Below are positions 46,152 through 61,032 of a DNA stretch of 64,000 nt, one piece after another. The notes beneath the pieces are model-generated. The model was not told the DNA's origin and searched no databases. It saw nothing but the letters and a program-made list of their open reading frames with translations. The DNA lies in NCBI GenBank assembly GCA_021307315.1, contig JAJSPD010000031.1:372001-436000 (forward strand), written 5' to 3'. The translations under genes were made by a program, and so were the position numbers. Source of the DNA: Bisporella sp. PMI_857 (taxonomy: Eukaryota > Ascomycota > Leotiomycetes > Helotiales > Helotiaceae). Each line of letters starts with the position of its first letter. The stretch's first letter is position 1.

Positions 46152-47078
46152 TCAAGGATCGATCAAATTCGGTATAGCTGGCCCAATACCTCTCAGAAGA
46201 ACGATATGATTTCCACTGACCAAGGCATCGCCAACTTTTTCGTTGAACTCCAACAGCCTCCCTCCTTCGACGTGAAAGACTCTCAACTTTGACCTCTCAT
46301 CCGTGCTTTGATTGTTGACATTCTCCACCTGAAGTCCCTTAGCCGCAGCGTCCAATACCCGTCCTATCACCCAGTCTTTTGAGTAGAAAAAGGCCGCAGT
46401 TGGGTATTTCGCAGTGGTGGTTGCTGCTTCCGCCTCGACTTTGAGGTATATTCTCTTTTCTTGTGGCAATTTGTCGTCGCCTTTTGCCGTCTTCTTCAAA
46501 TTATTCACTGCTACTAAACGTGCTGCAGCTGATGTTGGTTTTGGCTTTGGTAGGACACGATCTGTAGTCTTTGCCATCTCAACCTTCTTGGCCGCGCCCC
46601 AAGCTTTGAGTCTTCCAAACGCAGATTTGGCCCTTTCACTCTGTTCATCAAACCTGCCAACTCTTGCCCCGATAGGTATTAAGTTCTTGCAATCGTGGTC
46701 CTCGGTCATTCGATGTTTCAAGCAATAGTCTCGATTGCAAGTTGAGCAGTGCACACCCGTAGTCAAGCTCGTGCCAATGATAATTTTGCAGTCAGGCGAG
46801 GCGCATGGCTTCTGTACTTCGAGCATAGACTTGCCAGCACCAAGTGATGGTTTAGCCAGGTTGGCTTTCCTCCGCCTCGCAGCCCATTCTCCCACTTTCG
46901 CACATTTATGACCAGATTCTGTTCGATGATCAAGGCAAAAGGTTCCGCGACATGATTCGCAGCGAAATGGTAGAAAGTCGAGCTGGTTGCAGAAGGAATA
47001 TTGACAATGCGATCCAATAAGAGTTGGGTCTTTTTCGTCCATCTTGACGAAGGAAGTCTCTTCGGCGTGGTCAGACAT
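46152..47078 (-). CDS. CUZ1: AN1-type zinc-finger protein, Cuz1/ZFAND1-like
   Basis: Single exon, 308 aa. Two AN1 zinc fingers lie at about residues 25-60 (HCQYSFCNQLDFLPFRCESC ... CLDHR ... HKC) and 92-130 (CASPDCKIIIGTSLTTGVHC ... CLKHRMTEDHDC). A basic linker follows. The C-terminal ~100 residues (KRIYLKVEAEA ... FYSKDWVIGRVLDAAAKGL ... VSGNHIVLLRGI) resemble the ubiquitin-like region of Cuz1. In yeast and human the protein links Cdc48/p97 to the proteasome under arsenite stress. Gene symbol given by domain order and length; orthology not tested. Confidence 0.85.
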   Translation of the reverse strand: MSDHAEETSFVKMDEKDPTLIGSHCQYSFCNQLDFLPFRCESCRGTFCLDHRTESGHKCAKVGEWAARRRKANLAKPSLGAGKSMLEVQKPCASPDCKIIIGTSLTTGVHCSTCNRDYCLKHRMTEDHDCKNLIPIGARVGRFDEQSERAKSAFGRLKAWGAAKKVEMAKTTDRVLPKPKPTSAAARLVAVNNLKKTAKGDDKLPQEKRIYLKVEAEAATTTAKYPTAAFFYSKDWVIGRVLDAAAKGLQVENVNNQSTDERSKLRVFHVEGGRLLEFNEKVGDALVSGNHIVLLRGIGPAIPNLIDP

Positions 47079-47862
47079 TTTTTACTCCTGGCTGTGTTAG
47101 TTTATATATTGATGAAGCAGTAGTACACAGTGGCAATGGTGTTTGGATTTGTAAACAGGCAGACAAGCACGTCGTCACCTAAGGTTGGTGGTTGATTGTG
47201 ATGGCGAGGCTGTGGTGCTTATGAGTCGAGTCTGGAGGATTCCAGAAGGACAGTGCCAGCCTTGGCGCTAATCCTAAAGGAGTTTTAGCCAGGTATCAAT
47301 TCCCTGTCCCTTTAGCTAGGAATAACACATACTATATATATACCATGATTCAAGCATTATTACACGAATTTGAGTCGTATAAGAGGTATAATAATGAAAA
47401 TTACTGGTGAATCTGGCTCTGTATTTTCTGAATATAGTCATAGCTTACGCAATCGACTTGTGATGCTTTATCTCGAGAATGATTGATAGCCGCCATCCCC
47501 CCTCCCCCCATCTTTAAGTGAGCCATGTACTTTGGCTTACTTGAATGGGTAGTATCAAGATATGATTATGACCGTGCGCTGGCTCAAGATATACAGCTTG
47601 GTGTTCAGAATCCTCATTGATGATTTAATGCCAAGGCAGATCTCACAATAAAAACCGTTGCGCAAGATATATGATATAGAGTACACTACCAATTACAAAA
47701 GAGAAGCAATCTGAAGTCTATGCAGAGCAAGACTGGGTATAATAATAAACCAAGTACATGCCGGTGCATCCCAATGCCATGCAATATCATCCTTTGCGCC
47801 TCCATTTATCTAAAACTGAATATAGAATTAAACCATCTCTCGTACAACATCAAACTGCATCT
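47079..47862. other. Intergenic, AN1 gene promoter and dynein 3' flank
   Basis: No gene supported; a C-rich patch (CCCCCCTCCCCCC-like) lies near 47497-47508. Confidence 0.5.
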
Positions 47863-50800
47863 TTAGGCCACTTCCGCCATAAGCTGCTCGCCCTCATCCA
47901 GTAAATCTGTGATTGTCTTCAAATTCTGGATCATGCTGCGACCCTGTCCGACCAAGAGAAGCTTCTCTGCATTAGCAGGTAAACCAAGGTATGTGGGTGG
48001 CTCTCTCTCTGGCAGTTTTTGGATCCAGTTCATAAATTCAGTGAGTGATGTCCCGCTTGGCACTACTAGAGACCCGTCATTGGCATCATCAAGTCTACTT
48101 CCCGCAATGCCTCCCACGAGTTTGTGACCAATTTCATAAGCTAATGGAGTTAGGAAGGAATTGACGAGTTGCGCAAGAATGGTAAAATCGCCCTCATCGT
48201 CAATCTTTCCACCATACATTTCGACAATAAGCGTGCGTATCATATCCCAGGGCAAGTTCTGTGGAGCAATGTTGGTTCGACCCAATGCAGCAGTTTCGAT
48301 CCAGGTGTCGATAATAAATGCAGAGCATTCGTACTGCAGGATATTAGTATTTCCGCATCACCAATACATTTCTCCAATTTACTCACATCACTATCATTGA
48401 ATTCCCAGAATCCTTTCCATCCCAAGTTTGGAGCATAACGTAGTCTTTCCTGCACAACGGCATGTAAGAAAGACAACAGCAAGTAGAGTCTGGTCCGTTC
48501 GACTGGTGTCTTGGAGGCTCGAGTCGAAAGTGACGTCATCGAGTCTTTCATATTGGCTCTCACGCCAGCAGGTTGCTCATACATTAAGACACGAGAAGCT
48601 CTTAATAAGTTGACTGGGATCTTGGGGCTCGACTCCATCGATAAAAATAACCTGAAGTCGGCATGTGGTTTGAGCGAATCCATTCTCTTCTCTAGGCTTT
48701 GTAGCCAAGTCGGCGCTAAATGAACGTTCTTAATAAGAACCCAAGACCCATTGGCGGCCGCGTTGCTAATGGCTTTGTCTGCGCTTGCTAAGCCTTCGTT
48801 AGAACCCATAGCAATATTTGTACAAGTGGCACGAGATCGTTGCACCAGGTTCTCAACTTTATAACTTGCATCGAATCCTGGACTTGAGCAAAGTGCTATT
48901 GGTCTGCTAGCAGAGACTTGATGGACTGTTTGCTTAAGATCCTCAGTGATATCAAGAAGACCAGAACCAAAGACTGTGGTGACAAAGCGCTCGGCAGCAG
49001 GCACAAAGCGATCCAGGCGGAAGAGTTTGATTAAGAGCAGGGAGATAAGTTCTTGATCACGCTTTCCGGTATCGGCATCCCAAATGACTGGAACAAAGTT
49101 TTCGCCTATTTCCTCAGAGAGGAAGCTGTCCCATGCCGCTGGAGTAACTGCTTCGAGTCTGCCTTTAAGAACCGGGAGTTTTGATGCAATTGCCATGATT
49201 TCGTCCTTTCTGCTAGCTTCGGTAGAAACATCGGTCCCAACAATGCTTTCGTCAAGGATGACATCGATGGTGCTCTTTTCCATCTTGTATGGTGCTGCCT
49301 GGGCAAGGAGCATAGCTAAGGATATTTTATCTTTCTGAAGGAGGCCGAGCGAGGTACGCTGATATGTGGTAACAAATAGATCCTCAATAATTATATCCCG
49401 ACGAACATTGTGATTGGTTTCGTTTGCTAATCGTTTGTTGTCATGCAAAACGGAGTGAAAAATGTCGAGGAAATACTGTAAGGAGAATTGGTAAAAGTGG
49501 TTGAGGTAATGTAGCTGCTCTAGCACGGCAAATACTGCACTGCATGACTGTGCAATGATCTTGTATTGCAACGTGATCTCGTCAACCTCCGCCATGACGC
49601 CTTCCGTATTACTCATCTTCGCTGTAATCTCGGCGGCTTCCTTCTTCAAAGTTTCCAATGTCTCGATGACATTATCATCATCAAGAATGTTACCACGCGA
49701 TTCGTTCAAAGCTGCTAGAAGTCGCTTTTCCAATTGTCTTAGATGGATTGTGAATTCACCTTGTAGCTTGATGAGATTAGATCTTCGTTCATCGACATCT
49801 GGACGCTCTGATTTAAGGACGTCATTCAAAGATTGAGTTTGTAGACTGCTTTGAGTGACCGTAAAGTTGACAAAGGTTGTGCGACTACAAATATCTGGAG
49901 CAAAGGTTGCGGACGGGTCTCTAGTTGACAAGTATATCTTGAAAGCAGGCGAGAAGTCTATTTCTTGCTTGCCAAGCTGGATAAGAACCCGTCCACCTGT
50001 TTTTTGATACTCTTTATTCAGTACGTGATTGAGTATCGGGTCCAGGTATTCCGCATCTTGAATGAGGATTGGATTACCAAATCGAAGGGAACTTTCTAAC
50101 TGTTTTGTGAAAGAGTCGTCCAAGAAACTTGTGACAGTAAGACGACGATCTTTGCTTTCCTTCTGCAAGAACTCAGTGACACGGCCTGAGGGATCGATGA
50201 TGAGTGGATAGCGATTGAAACGTTTCAAGATGATGGCATTTTCTGTACAAAGGTCATCAACAGGTAGAGAATTCTGCTGCCACCCGAGTCGCTCATCCGC
50301 TGTTGAAAGATATTCCGTGACTGGGTTATGTTGTTTGTAGTGAATTCCTGAGAGATGGAGCTGATGAAGCCAGTCATCCATCATGTTCTTTCTGAACTGT
50401 TGATCGTATAGGCCACTGTAAGCTAAGAACGCAGCTGCTACGAGCACATCACCGACTAGAGTGCTAATCTGTGCCTCGAAGTTCTTGCTACTTGCCTCCC
50501 AACGTGTTCGCTCGGAGGAAAGACTATCAAGTAAACGAACACTTCTGTCGACCTTAAATTGAACCCTAGACATCTCTGTCTTAATGGCTTGTGTCTCGCT
50601 AATTAGAGCGGCGTATTCCGTCTTGTATGTCGCAATGCTGGCCTCAAGGTTGTTGATGTTTGCCTCAACAGCCTGCGCTTCGGCTTTTGTTTGCAGCGCT
50701 TGCTCCTCAAGCATATTTACTTCATCACGGAGCGGCCCAACACGATCAAGGATCTCAGAGTAGTTGACTTGCGCAGTTACCCACTGAACAAGAGGACCAC

Positions 50801-53800
50801 AGGCCTTACTGGCGCGGTTGACTTTCTCAAACGTGAAGTCTTCACTTGAAAGATATTCATTTCGCATCTTCATTCGTAGGCTCTTTGTCATTTGTTCCTC
50901 GTTATTGTAATTAACGATGCTTGCGATGAAGTCATCCTTACGGACAATGCCTTGGACCGTCTTCCAGCTGTCGATCTTATGGCCAAGTAACGTGCACACG
51001 GATTCAAGAGCCAACCTCACGCCTTGAGGCGGATTACCCATAGATCGTACCTCTGTAAGATGTTGTCGCTTGATATTACTAACACTCTTTTGTGCCTCCA
51101 GAACTGCTGGCTCTGCATTTGCTAGATCCGCCATTACCAGAGCTCTTCGTTGTTCGACCTCAACTTCCTGTTTCTCAAGTGCAACCTGAATTTCTAAGGA
51201 TGTGGTTTTCCGCTGCTCTGCTTCCCGCTGATCTGCAACCATGCGTTGTAGTTTCTCGTTCGCCTCGGCATCTTTACGTTCCAATTGGCCCTTCTTCTCT
51301 GCAAGGCTGACACGAAGCTCGCTGACCTTATCGACAGTATCACGCAGCTTCTCTAGTCCAACATTAAGATGTCGCTGTTCCTCTTCGAGATCTTCACGTT
51401 TTTCGTTGTAGAGTTTGACGTATTGCGCAACGAAATCTAAGAAATGTCTAGGTGTAAGGAATGTAACCTTGCCCTGCTGCTTGAGCAGCTTTACATTAAA
51501 GCGCTGGAGAGAATAATGGATGTAGACCATAGAGTTGACCACAGCCTGCCGATGACTCGCAGGTAGCGTTAGATCTCGATAAGCAACTGGGATACTGTCT
51601 GGAGCAGTGAAATTTGGTCGGTCCAGGTCAATAGAATGTGTCAGTTCTGTGCCAACTTGGAAGAGGGCCTGATCAGACCAGTCTCCAAACCAGTTGAGGA
51701 CGCAACGATTGAATAGGGCTGGGCTGGTTGCGGCTTTAGAAGATAGCCCACCTTCTGGGGGGTTCATCGTGAAAACAACGTGAAGATTCTTGATGATTTG
51801 CTGAGTGAACCACTTGTAGAGTTCTTCCTGTGAATCAAGGAGAAGTCCTTGTCGTTGCGCGCCTTCTTTGCAGGCTGTCATCAAAGATGCAAGCTCGTCA
51901 CCCTCAAAAAGTCCTGGAACCTCAGCATTCGCCAGGAGAGTATTCATACGTTCAAGGAAGCCTGAATCCAAAACATTTGCCTCATCCATGATGAAGCAGA
52001 TTTTCTCGCCTTTACATCCACTCCTACGAAGGACATCACGGAGATCATCATCGAAGTCCTCTGCGGAGTACTTTCCATGCACCTTGATCTGGAAAACCTT
52101 GAGGCCATTCATCCATGCTACGAAACGGGAGAGTGTTGTCTTTCCGCTTCCACTGACTCCAATCAGGATCAGATGGCCTTGAGGTTGACGGAAAACGCGA
52201 TCAATGCGAAGGACATGCTCAAGAACGTCGTTGAAGAGGATCAATGGAACATCAACTTCTTCTTCGCAGAATGTCTTGAGTCTAGCCTTGACAAATTCGC
52301 GCAATTGCTCTCGATCGACAGGAACATAATTTTTGGAAAGCCAGTTCGAAAAAAGTATGGGACCACCTAGGGCTTTGTCTTCCTCGATGGTTGGGAAGAA
52401 TTCAAGAGCTATGCGGCGCACAGCATCATCCGTCCATTTCCTTTCATCCTCTGCAACCAGCCGATCCTGGAACAACCGCAGAGCCTCGTGAGCCCATATT
52501 CGTACCAAGCCCTCTACAGACAGTGTTTCGAGTGGGCGGATAGCTTCATAAACGCCTCTCACCCACCGTGTTAGCTCACGCGGACTGTAGACATAATGAG
52601 GCTGGATTTTTGGCGTGAAACGCCGTTGGGATTCTAAATAGAATTGGACCATAGCCTTTGTGAGAGACTCCGAATAACCTCTCAGTGACGGGATAATTTT
52701 CAACACTGCGCTATTGAAAGTACCGTATATCTGCTGGAGTGAAAGCTCGCCGGGATAATCGACCATAATGAGGGGTGCATGTCGCAGAAACCGTGCACCC
52801 ATTGGAGTACGGCCAGCATCGGTGGGAGGATTACAGGCTCCAACAAATTGAATACGATCGAGAGTGACCCATGTCTTGTCCGAGGTCCGCCAAAATCCAT
52901 TTTGTTCTACTAGTTGGCGCAAGAAAGAAATAGCTCGTTGCGTACCGTACTTGTCAGGAGCAGGCAAATTAATCTCATCGCAAAATAGCACAAGCCAACG
53001 ACCAATCTGTGTTGGGGACAGCATGACGCCGTTGAGTGTCTTCTTGTACTCACAGTATTGTTCAAACGTCTTAATGAGCAAATCTGGTGTTGTTGCGCTG
53101 GAGAAATTCAGACCAACGACTTCCATGTTTGGCAACTTCCGAAGAGCGCTAAATAAAGTCATAGTCTTGCCTGATCCTGGTGGTCCGCACAGAAGTAAGG
53201 GCTTATGTTCTGCGAGCCATGAGTACAACACATCTTCATGGCGTACTGTATCAAGCGTCGGGATTACTACGTCTGTCTGGGTAATAGAATGGGTGTTGAC
53301 CTCTATTGAAGGTACCTGATTCAGCCATGATGACCACTCCGCTTTGGGTAAAGTTACGTCGAAGTCAATGAGAGATGAATTTTCAGCCAATTCGGGTGAA
53401 CCAAACGTGGCTAAGCCGGCAAGACAGTCGCCAAATTTCTTCCGATCTGCCAAAGGACAATCACCTGTAAATGACCAGACCAAGGCAAGAAGGAGTTTCT
53501 TTGCCACAAAAGCTTCAACCTGCTCAGGGTCCAGGGGAAAGTCCACATGCTGTGTGTTGTAATCGATCATGTCTCTGACACACTTGTTCAGAAGTGAAAA
53601 TAAGGTGTTCAGGACTCGAGCAATGGTGAATTCCATTATATGATTGAAGCCCTCTGCTTGTTCAAGAGCGGAAGTAATGAAGTTGTCAGTTGTCAAAAAT
53701 GCTTGAAGAAGATCTGCTACTTGAGCTTGAAGTGCAAGGGCTTTCGCAGCACTCTGTCCTGTCGCAACGGCGTCTTCGTCAAGGTCCTCAAATGCGACAG

Positions 53801-56800
53801 TCCTCAAGGCGTCCAGATAATTTGACACCATCATATTAGATGTGACTGTGTCCTCACTGAACCACACCATACCACATCGACTTACAGTCGCCAAGGTAGC
53901 ATACTTCAAGGTCTCGACTTCGAACATGATGCGAACATTTGGAGGTAGATTTAGCCGCTCACCGTTAGGCAGAGTCAACAATTTGTTGTCGTCTAGGACA
54001 CTGTTCAGGTTTTCGACCCACTCTGGGTCAACATCTCCATCAAAAACTATCCAATGTCTCTTTCCCTCTTCGCCACGGAGATTGTCCACGATCTTGCGTA
54101 ATGTGCTTGTGAACAGGCCATCGGTCCACTCTCTCGTAGTAGAATCAAGATTGCCGTAAAGAGCCTCCTTTGACATAACTTTCGAGTCGATGATATGGAA
54201 GACACCTTCAACCCCTTCGACTTGTTGCATAGCCTGCAAAAGAAGTTTCCAAGCTACAGACTTGCCTGAACCAGAATCTCCTACCATCATAACGCCATGA
54301 TGGATACCCTGAATCTGGTAAAGTTGAAGAATCTTTGTCATCCATATGTCATTGACAACAAGATGTCGCTCCTTAGCAATATCCAGGATGGCCTCCTTCA
54401 GGGTATCCAGGCTCGCTGGCACATATTTCACTCCAGGGAATGATTCTGCCTCAATTGATTGTAAGATATCAACATCACTTTTGATCAATTTTGGAGCAAT
54501 CGTCTCACGAACACTTTGAACAATGATTTGCGGCTCCACCTCTTCTTCCGGACCGAGGTTACCACCAGTGACTGTAAGACGAGCACGTTTTAGCCCTCCA
54601 GAGCTGACAAGCACGCTCTTTAGGGCTCTAAGACCAAAATCGTAATGCGCCTGTTTTGATAATCTGACAGCACAGCGGTCAAAGAAAGGTACAGTCTGCT
54701 TCGAGAGCGTCTTAGCCTGGGTGAAACCTTGCGAGTACAACATAACTTCTGCAATGAGTTCCTTGTCAGGCTTGGACATGGCCACACTTCTGAAGAGTTT
54801 CTTCAAATTATCTGGAAGGTTGGAACGACCTGCATAGCCAGGATTCATAGTGATGAAAAGTCCAGTATTCTGGTTAACGTGAAGTTGTCGGCCGATCAAC
54901 TCGATCTGGGATTTCTCATCCTCCATTCCTTGCTTCAGCCCAAGCTGAATATTCTGGACTTGTTGAGATACGGCCGATAGAATTCTCTCCTCGAGACGAT
55001 TGAACTCATCAAAACATCCCCAAGCCCCAACTTGGCAAATTCCAAGGAAAATACGCCCCATGGCTTGGAAGTCGAAGGTATCATCACAGCAGAAAACGAG
55101 AGTAAATCTTCCAAGTTGGACCCCAAGGGCCTTCACAGATTCTGTCTTGCCAGTGCCAGCTGGGCCGTATGGAGAGCCACCAAGTCGTTGGCAAAGTGCT
55201 TGCGTTAAGGTCAGGAAACATCTATCTGTTAGAGGAGTTCGAACAAGGCGTTCTGCAACTCCAAGATATTCGAACCCATAGTTGAGCTTGGCATTGGCCA
55301 TCTTGATATGAAGCCGCTGAAGGAAATCGCCTTCGGCCTTGTAAACATATCTCATCTGAAGCAGCCAAAGGTAGTGAGTTGGTGAGTTTGCATTCATGTT
55401 GATGAGCTTCTCGATACAATCTCTCTGATGAACACACTCTGTGATGAGGTGCTCACATCTCTTTCGTTGTATTGGATCGAGATCGCCCAGAACCGTCGCA
55501 GCCAGAAGTCGCAAGACCTTGACTTCCTGCTCAAACAGACCAGGCAAAGAAGACCCACCAGCTTCAAGAGCCTTTTCGACCGAAGAAGTCCATACAACTT
55601 GTGTCGCAAGTACTACAATCTGACTTGGGAACGAGGAGATGTATTTATTTAACAAAGTTTGGTCAATCTCGTCGGCATTGAAAATTGGTTCGTACTCATC
55701 TATTGCCTCGGCCAATAATTCTGCGAGGGTTGCTTTCATACTATTTTCGAGGAGAGCCAGCCAATCATTGATTTTAGGCGTTTTGATGAGGTTGATATCC
55801 TTCTTCAGTCTAACTTCCTCGCCCTCCTTAGAAGTGAAACCAGAGATGATGTGCTCTTCATCCATAATAAGTCCAGACAGGCCTGCAAACATTTTCTTGA
55901 AGTGCTTGGCAATGCGAAGGGTGTCATTGCTATTGCCAATAATCTCGAGAAGGTCCTCATCACCAACAAAATAGAATCTGGGGAAAGATACTCGTTCTCG
56001 TTCAAGATATTCGCCCAATGCCTTTTGAATTTTGTTGAGCAACTCTGCAAGACGCTCAAGCGATTTTTGAACGCCAGAGATATTAAGAACATCGAGCACA
56101 AAGGGCTGTTTGTAGACCTTTTTCATAACCGCAAAGAATTCGGAATTGATATTCTGGAACCTTGAGGACTCGATTGGAAGCAGATGCTTGATATCTGCAT
56201 TCCCTGTGAACACACCTTCCAAATATACCCACTGACGTTGCACATCTATCCAGACGTCGAAGAGTACATGCACTCGATTCAGCTTATCTTCCCAGGATGA
56301 AGCCTCTTCTTCAAATTCCTTATAGTACGGTGAATGTCTCATTGCCTGCAAGGAATTGAGATTCTCGCTGCATTTAGCAAATAAATCATCCCATCCTCTG
56401 ATAAGCTTGCACTTGGTCTGATAATTGACGAGGTCAAGTGAGTAATTTGTCCAGATTTCACGGACTTGCTTCAAAAACTCTTCCAGGGCCATCTCACCCT
56501 GGGCTTGAGCAATGATATCTCTAATGACAACTTCGTTAGCTGCAAGATTGAGATCCCAAACATCACCCAACGTCATAGCTATGGGAGAGTATCGTTTCCC
56601 TGGTCGCAAAGCTTTGAAAATCTTGTTCCAGTGACGGTCTCGTACAGCTTCCGACTTCAAATCGGTAAGAACAGGATTGACTTTGAGGAACTGTCGAAGA
56701 ATGTTTTGAATATGCTCAAAGGCTGCATATTGTCTCATGCGACTAGGCATCTCCTTCGTCATCTTGATTAGGCCGTCTATGGCAGATCGCAATTTGCGTG

Positions 56801-59800
56801 GTTGAACACTATTCCAAAGAGTTTCCCGAAGATCGTTCAGACTCTTCCAGATGGTAGACAGGGCAGCCCAAACAGACTTAAAGTCTTGTACCTCCTCAAG
56901 AATTGCTGCAAGTGACGAGTCTGCGCTAGCAGGAAGATCCAATGCTTCTTTAGCTCGGGCTACCATTTCGGATTCTTCATTTAATTTGGTAATGCGCGAT
57001 TCAAATGATGCCAAGGTTGCTGACGCGATATCTGGTGCAATTGTGCCAGAGACAGGTTTCTCTTCATTCCATTGATGGGTGATTTCCGCAATCTTCTCTC
57101 CGACGATTTTGTCTTCCGTGGTAATCTTGGCACGAAGAGCGTCTGATTGATCCTCAACAATCTTAGATTTTCGGGCGAGAATATCATTCAGCGCAGTCCA
57201 CTCAGAATCAACTTGCTCTACATCCAGCCAGTCACCAGGAAATTGATACCGTTGCCTTATCAAGGTTGTTTGTCCCTGTCGGAATATTTCCACCTCAGGG
57301 CCCCAAGCTTTGACTTTACGCTGACAAGTTTGCACAATAGTGATAAATTGTACCGCCTGTGCTGTGGATGAGGCTTCCAATGACTGGACTTCAAGATCTT
57401 GGCGTGCCTTTTTTATTTCAGCATACACTTCGCAGACACGCATGCCGAGACGACCGGCGAATTTCATTAGAATCTCGTGCTGCCATTGATCGTACTTGGC
57501 ATTGACCTTCGTCTGGACCTGATCATAATCGATGGTGAGATGGCCGAATGATCGGCTGACTTCGGTTGTGTCAAAAGTTGCTCGGGTCTTACGAATCTCC
57601 TGGAGCAATTGAAGCCACTTTGAGAGTTGCTCTCCAAGCACTTCATACACTTGCTCAGACTGGAGATCCCAAAGAGACTGAAATTGAAGCCATTTGTCAA
57701 CGTAGCTATTGATCTCGACCAACTTTACCTCAACAGAGCTATACACCCGGGACAAGATCTCGGTGCACGAATTTGGAAGATCTGTGAATCGAGCCTCGCC
57801 GTCCGTCGCTGTATTTAAGCTCATCTCATATCTGGAGGCCTTGACTTTTCGAAGGTTACAAACAATACCTAACCATTCATGAAGTTGTAAGAACCAGCTT
57901 GCGCGAGCATATTCAAGCGGTGGATCGAGGTAGATTACCTGGTTTCGCATAGATATCTCATGTACGAGACGCTTCATTGTCGGTGCTTGGTCTTGTTCAA
58001 TGTCAGTTGTACTTAGATGCTTTCTCCGGCTATCGTCATTCACCCCATCTGATGGTGCATTTTCGAATGCATCTATCCAATACTCAATTGCCTGCTGGAG
58101 TCGGATTAGCAGTATGGTTTTGATTCGTCTATTCATCTCTTTGACCCAATATGCCAAGTTCACGTAGTTCTCGAGGTTGAGCTGATCAACTGCCATTTGG
58201 ATCGTTTCAAGGCGGGTCTGGAAAGATCGAGATTCGTAATGACATGTTTCTAGCTCTTTCAGGGCCTTTTGAATTGTAGTGTTGATTGATGCCAGAGTCA
58301 GGGTTTTGTTTTGCAGTAGAGATACTGAAGCTGCAAACTCACGCACAAACTGAACGTGTTTACTCTCGTTGCGAGCACCAGGATGATCTACGGTTCCATT
58401 GGATAGGAAAGTGGGCTGTTTGATATGAAGATCAAACGAATGTACAAATGACTCCCATTTAAGGGGTACTCCTTTAGAAATCAATCCATAGACTTCATTC
58501 TGATACCCACTCAAAAGGATGGAGACATCAGCCATGCCAGATATCTGTCGTGTTGTCGATGCAAAAACTCGGACGCTTTCCATAAGACTGACAGCATAAG
58601 GGTAAACTCGTTTAGCCTCTTTCGATACGTTGTTGATCTGATGGGGTACCGCATAGTTGAGCCACATTAGATTACGGGTCTCTTTGAAAAGAGCAATGAC
58701 CTGAGGATCAAAATTGACAGCCAATTCTAAAGCATAGTTGTTGGCTCGGATCTTATTAATGTTGAACAGTCGCCCAGCAATCGACAATTGTTTTCTTTGC
58801 ACATCATGAAGCCAGGCCTCAAATATAGGACGGGTATCAAGCTTCTTTCGAAACAGGTTACTCTCACTCTGGAGTTTCTGTCCTTCTGAATGAAGTGCCC
58901 AATCATCTCCCAAAACGGATTCAACCTTTTTCATGTAACCATCAAGCTGTCTTTCGATTTGCTGAGCCCATATAATGGCTCCCGAGACAGGAGGGAGATC
59001 ATGAAGCTGAGCCATTGCATGTGCCTCAGAGTGACCGTATTGTTGCTTGAAACGCTCATGCAGCGAGGATATATCATTCTTAACGTTGTCTATCAGCTGT
59101 GTTTGGTACTCGGTAATGGCGCCTCGGATTTTTGGGCGAACAAATAGGGCATTGAACTTAGAGAATACGCGAAACATGTCATTCGCGTTCCTCGCGGTTG
59201 CCAATCGATCTCGTAGCCGAGCAATGATAGAATTCTCCACGCGAGCGGTCCGTTCATTGTATGTAATCTCTGCCTGAACCCAGCGTTGAGTTCCTTCTGG
59301 AGACACATCGAGCAAGTCTACATTGTTCAAAGCAGCCCAGGCTTGCTGCACTTCTTCAACGGCATCAACGTCACCCATTTCTTCAACTAGAACAACTCCA
59401 TTGGACGCACCATCAGAGCCCTCTTCCCCTTTCGGTCCTAAGACGTTTACTATAGTGCGTTGTAATTGTTCGTGATTGTCACGAAATGTACCAACATACT
59501 TCAGTCTTGCTTGAAGGTCTGCATGTTTTGGGGTGATTTTGATCGGAATAAATTTCTCATTTCTCCGTCGCATGACTTCCCGCGCTACATTGGTGAACTC
59601 CTTTACGTTCTCATCCCAGGTGCGCCAAACCTCATCGGCAGTTGCCATGAGGTTTTTAAACTCTCTATAGTCTAGATGCATCAGAGATCGACCATGCAAC
59701 AAAGAGTGTAACTGTGTGTCCAAATCGGCTGAGATGGCTTCGACTAATGGTAAGGCTCTTCGGATGGGATAAGGACAAATTCTTAGCTTCTTATTAAGAT

Positions 59801-61032
59801 GAGCAAATATTAATCCTATAGAGTCTTGTATCTTGGCCAACGAAGTTGCGGACAACAATTCATCTAGAGGGAACTCTCTCATCAGCTGGTTGTATTTTTG
59901 AACCTTTTCAGTCGCTTCTTTGAGGCCAGTATCAGCTGTAAAACTGACAGTGGCTTGAAATCTTTTGGCAGTACGGAGTATATCCAATGTAAGCGTCACA
60001 CCTTCACCACGGAGTTGAAGTTCGATCTTCTCCAAAGCCGATTCCATTGAGAGCCAGAACTTGATCTCTTGAGTTGCTGTTCCACTGCTTGGATCCCTAG
60101 ATAGTTTGGTGATTGATTGAATCGACTTTATCCATTGATTAACTGAAGACTGCAGGTTGTTAAGGAAAGTGCTATCGTGCACAAGATTTGAAGGAATAAG
60201 CTCCACTGAAGGTTTCACATGACGAGCAGCAGCATCCTCAATGGCGGTCAAAACGATAGCATGTAATGGTAATATCAAGTCGGGAATCTCGATGTTCTGT
60301 TGGAGATGGAGCAAAGCGAGTTCCAGGTCCGCTATTCTCTTCTTTGTGACAGGTATTCCGGTCTTCGCCTCCACTTCCGATCTCCCTCGAACGCCATTAG
60401 TCGCCTGCTCCGTTCTGGTATATGCATCAAAATAAGGCGCCAGCGCTAGGTGTACGACAGAATGTAATGTTTCGAAAGGAGACTGAAGGGCTCCACCAGT
60501 GCCAGCTGCTGCGGGATTCTCAGAAGCTCCGCCGGGCAAATTAATAGTTTGAATTTGTGAATAAATGGGTATCGAAGGGTCTATTGGATTAGGTCGTTTT
60601 ATGAACGCTACTGAAGCTGCGGTCGTCGGAGCACTAGATATCTCTGTTGCTAGACTATACGAAAACAAAGCTGTGCCTATATGATGTTAGCTGGAGCTCC
60701 AAATATTGTACTAGGTGCCCATGAATACTCTGTGTCTCAGCCACTCTATCTGATTGCTCTTCGTCTTGCGTTGACACCACATCCTTCTGAACATACAATA
60801 CAAGTTGTTGAGATTCGGAGGCGAAACGTGTACATCGTTGTATAGTATCAGAATATCTGGATTTCGAAAGAAGACTTCCGTTATTCTCAAGGTCCTCGCG
60901 TGAGGCTCCAAGAGTGATTTGAAGCACTGCAGCAAGATATTCGACTACCACGTTAGGGTCTGTAGTGAGAGCTGCGGTAGGGACCCCGTTGGTGGATGGG
61001 CTTGAGGAATTGTTGACCAAGCTCTCCATCAT
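47863..61032 (-). CDS. nudA: Cytoplasmic dynein heavy chain
   Basis: Three exons on the minus strand: 61032-60729, 60676-48387 (12.3 kb) and 48333-47863, about 4354 aa, normal for a cytoplasmic dynein motor. The N-terminal tail (about 1-1450) binds intermediate chains and dimerises. Four P-loops mark AAA1 (GPAGTGKT, about 1939), AAA2 (GDSGSGKS, about 2234), AAA3 (GPPGSGKT, about 2599) and AAA4 (GVSGSGKT, about 2941). The coiled-coil stalk and microtubule-binding tip follow (about 3130-3450), then AAA5-6 and the C-terminal domain. The last intron joins EFNDSD to YECSAF. For intron 1, acceptors at 60677 (TAG) and 60671 (CAG) both keep frame. The motor drives minus-end transport, nuclear migration and endosome movement in hyphae. 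A 17-T tract lies about 220 bp upstream of the start. Confidence 0.96.
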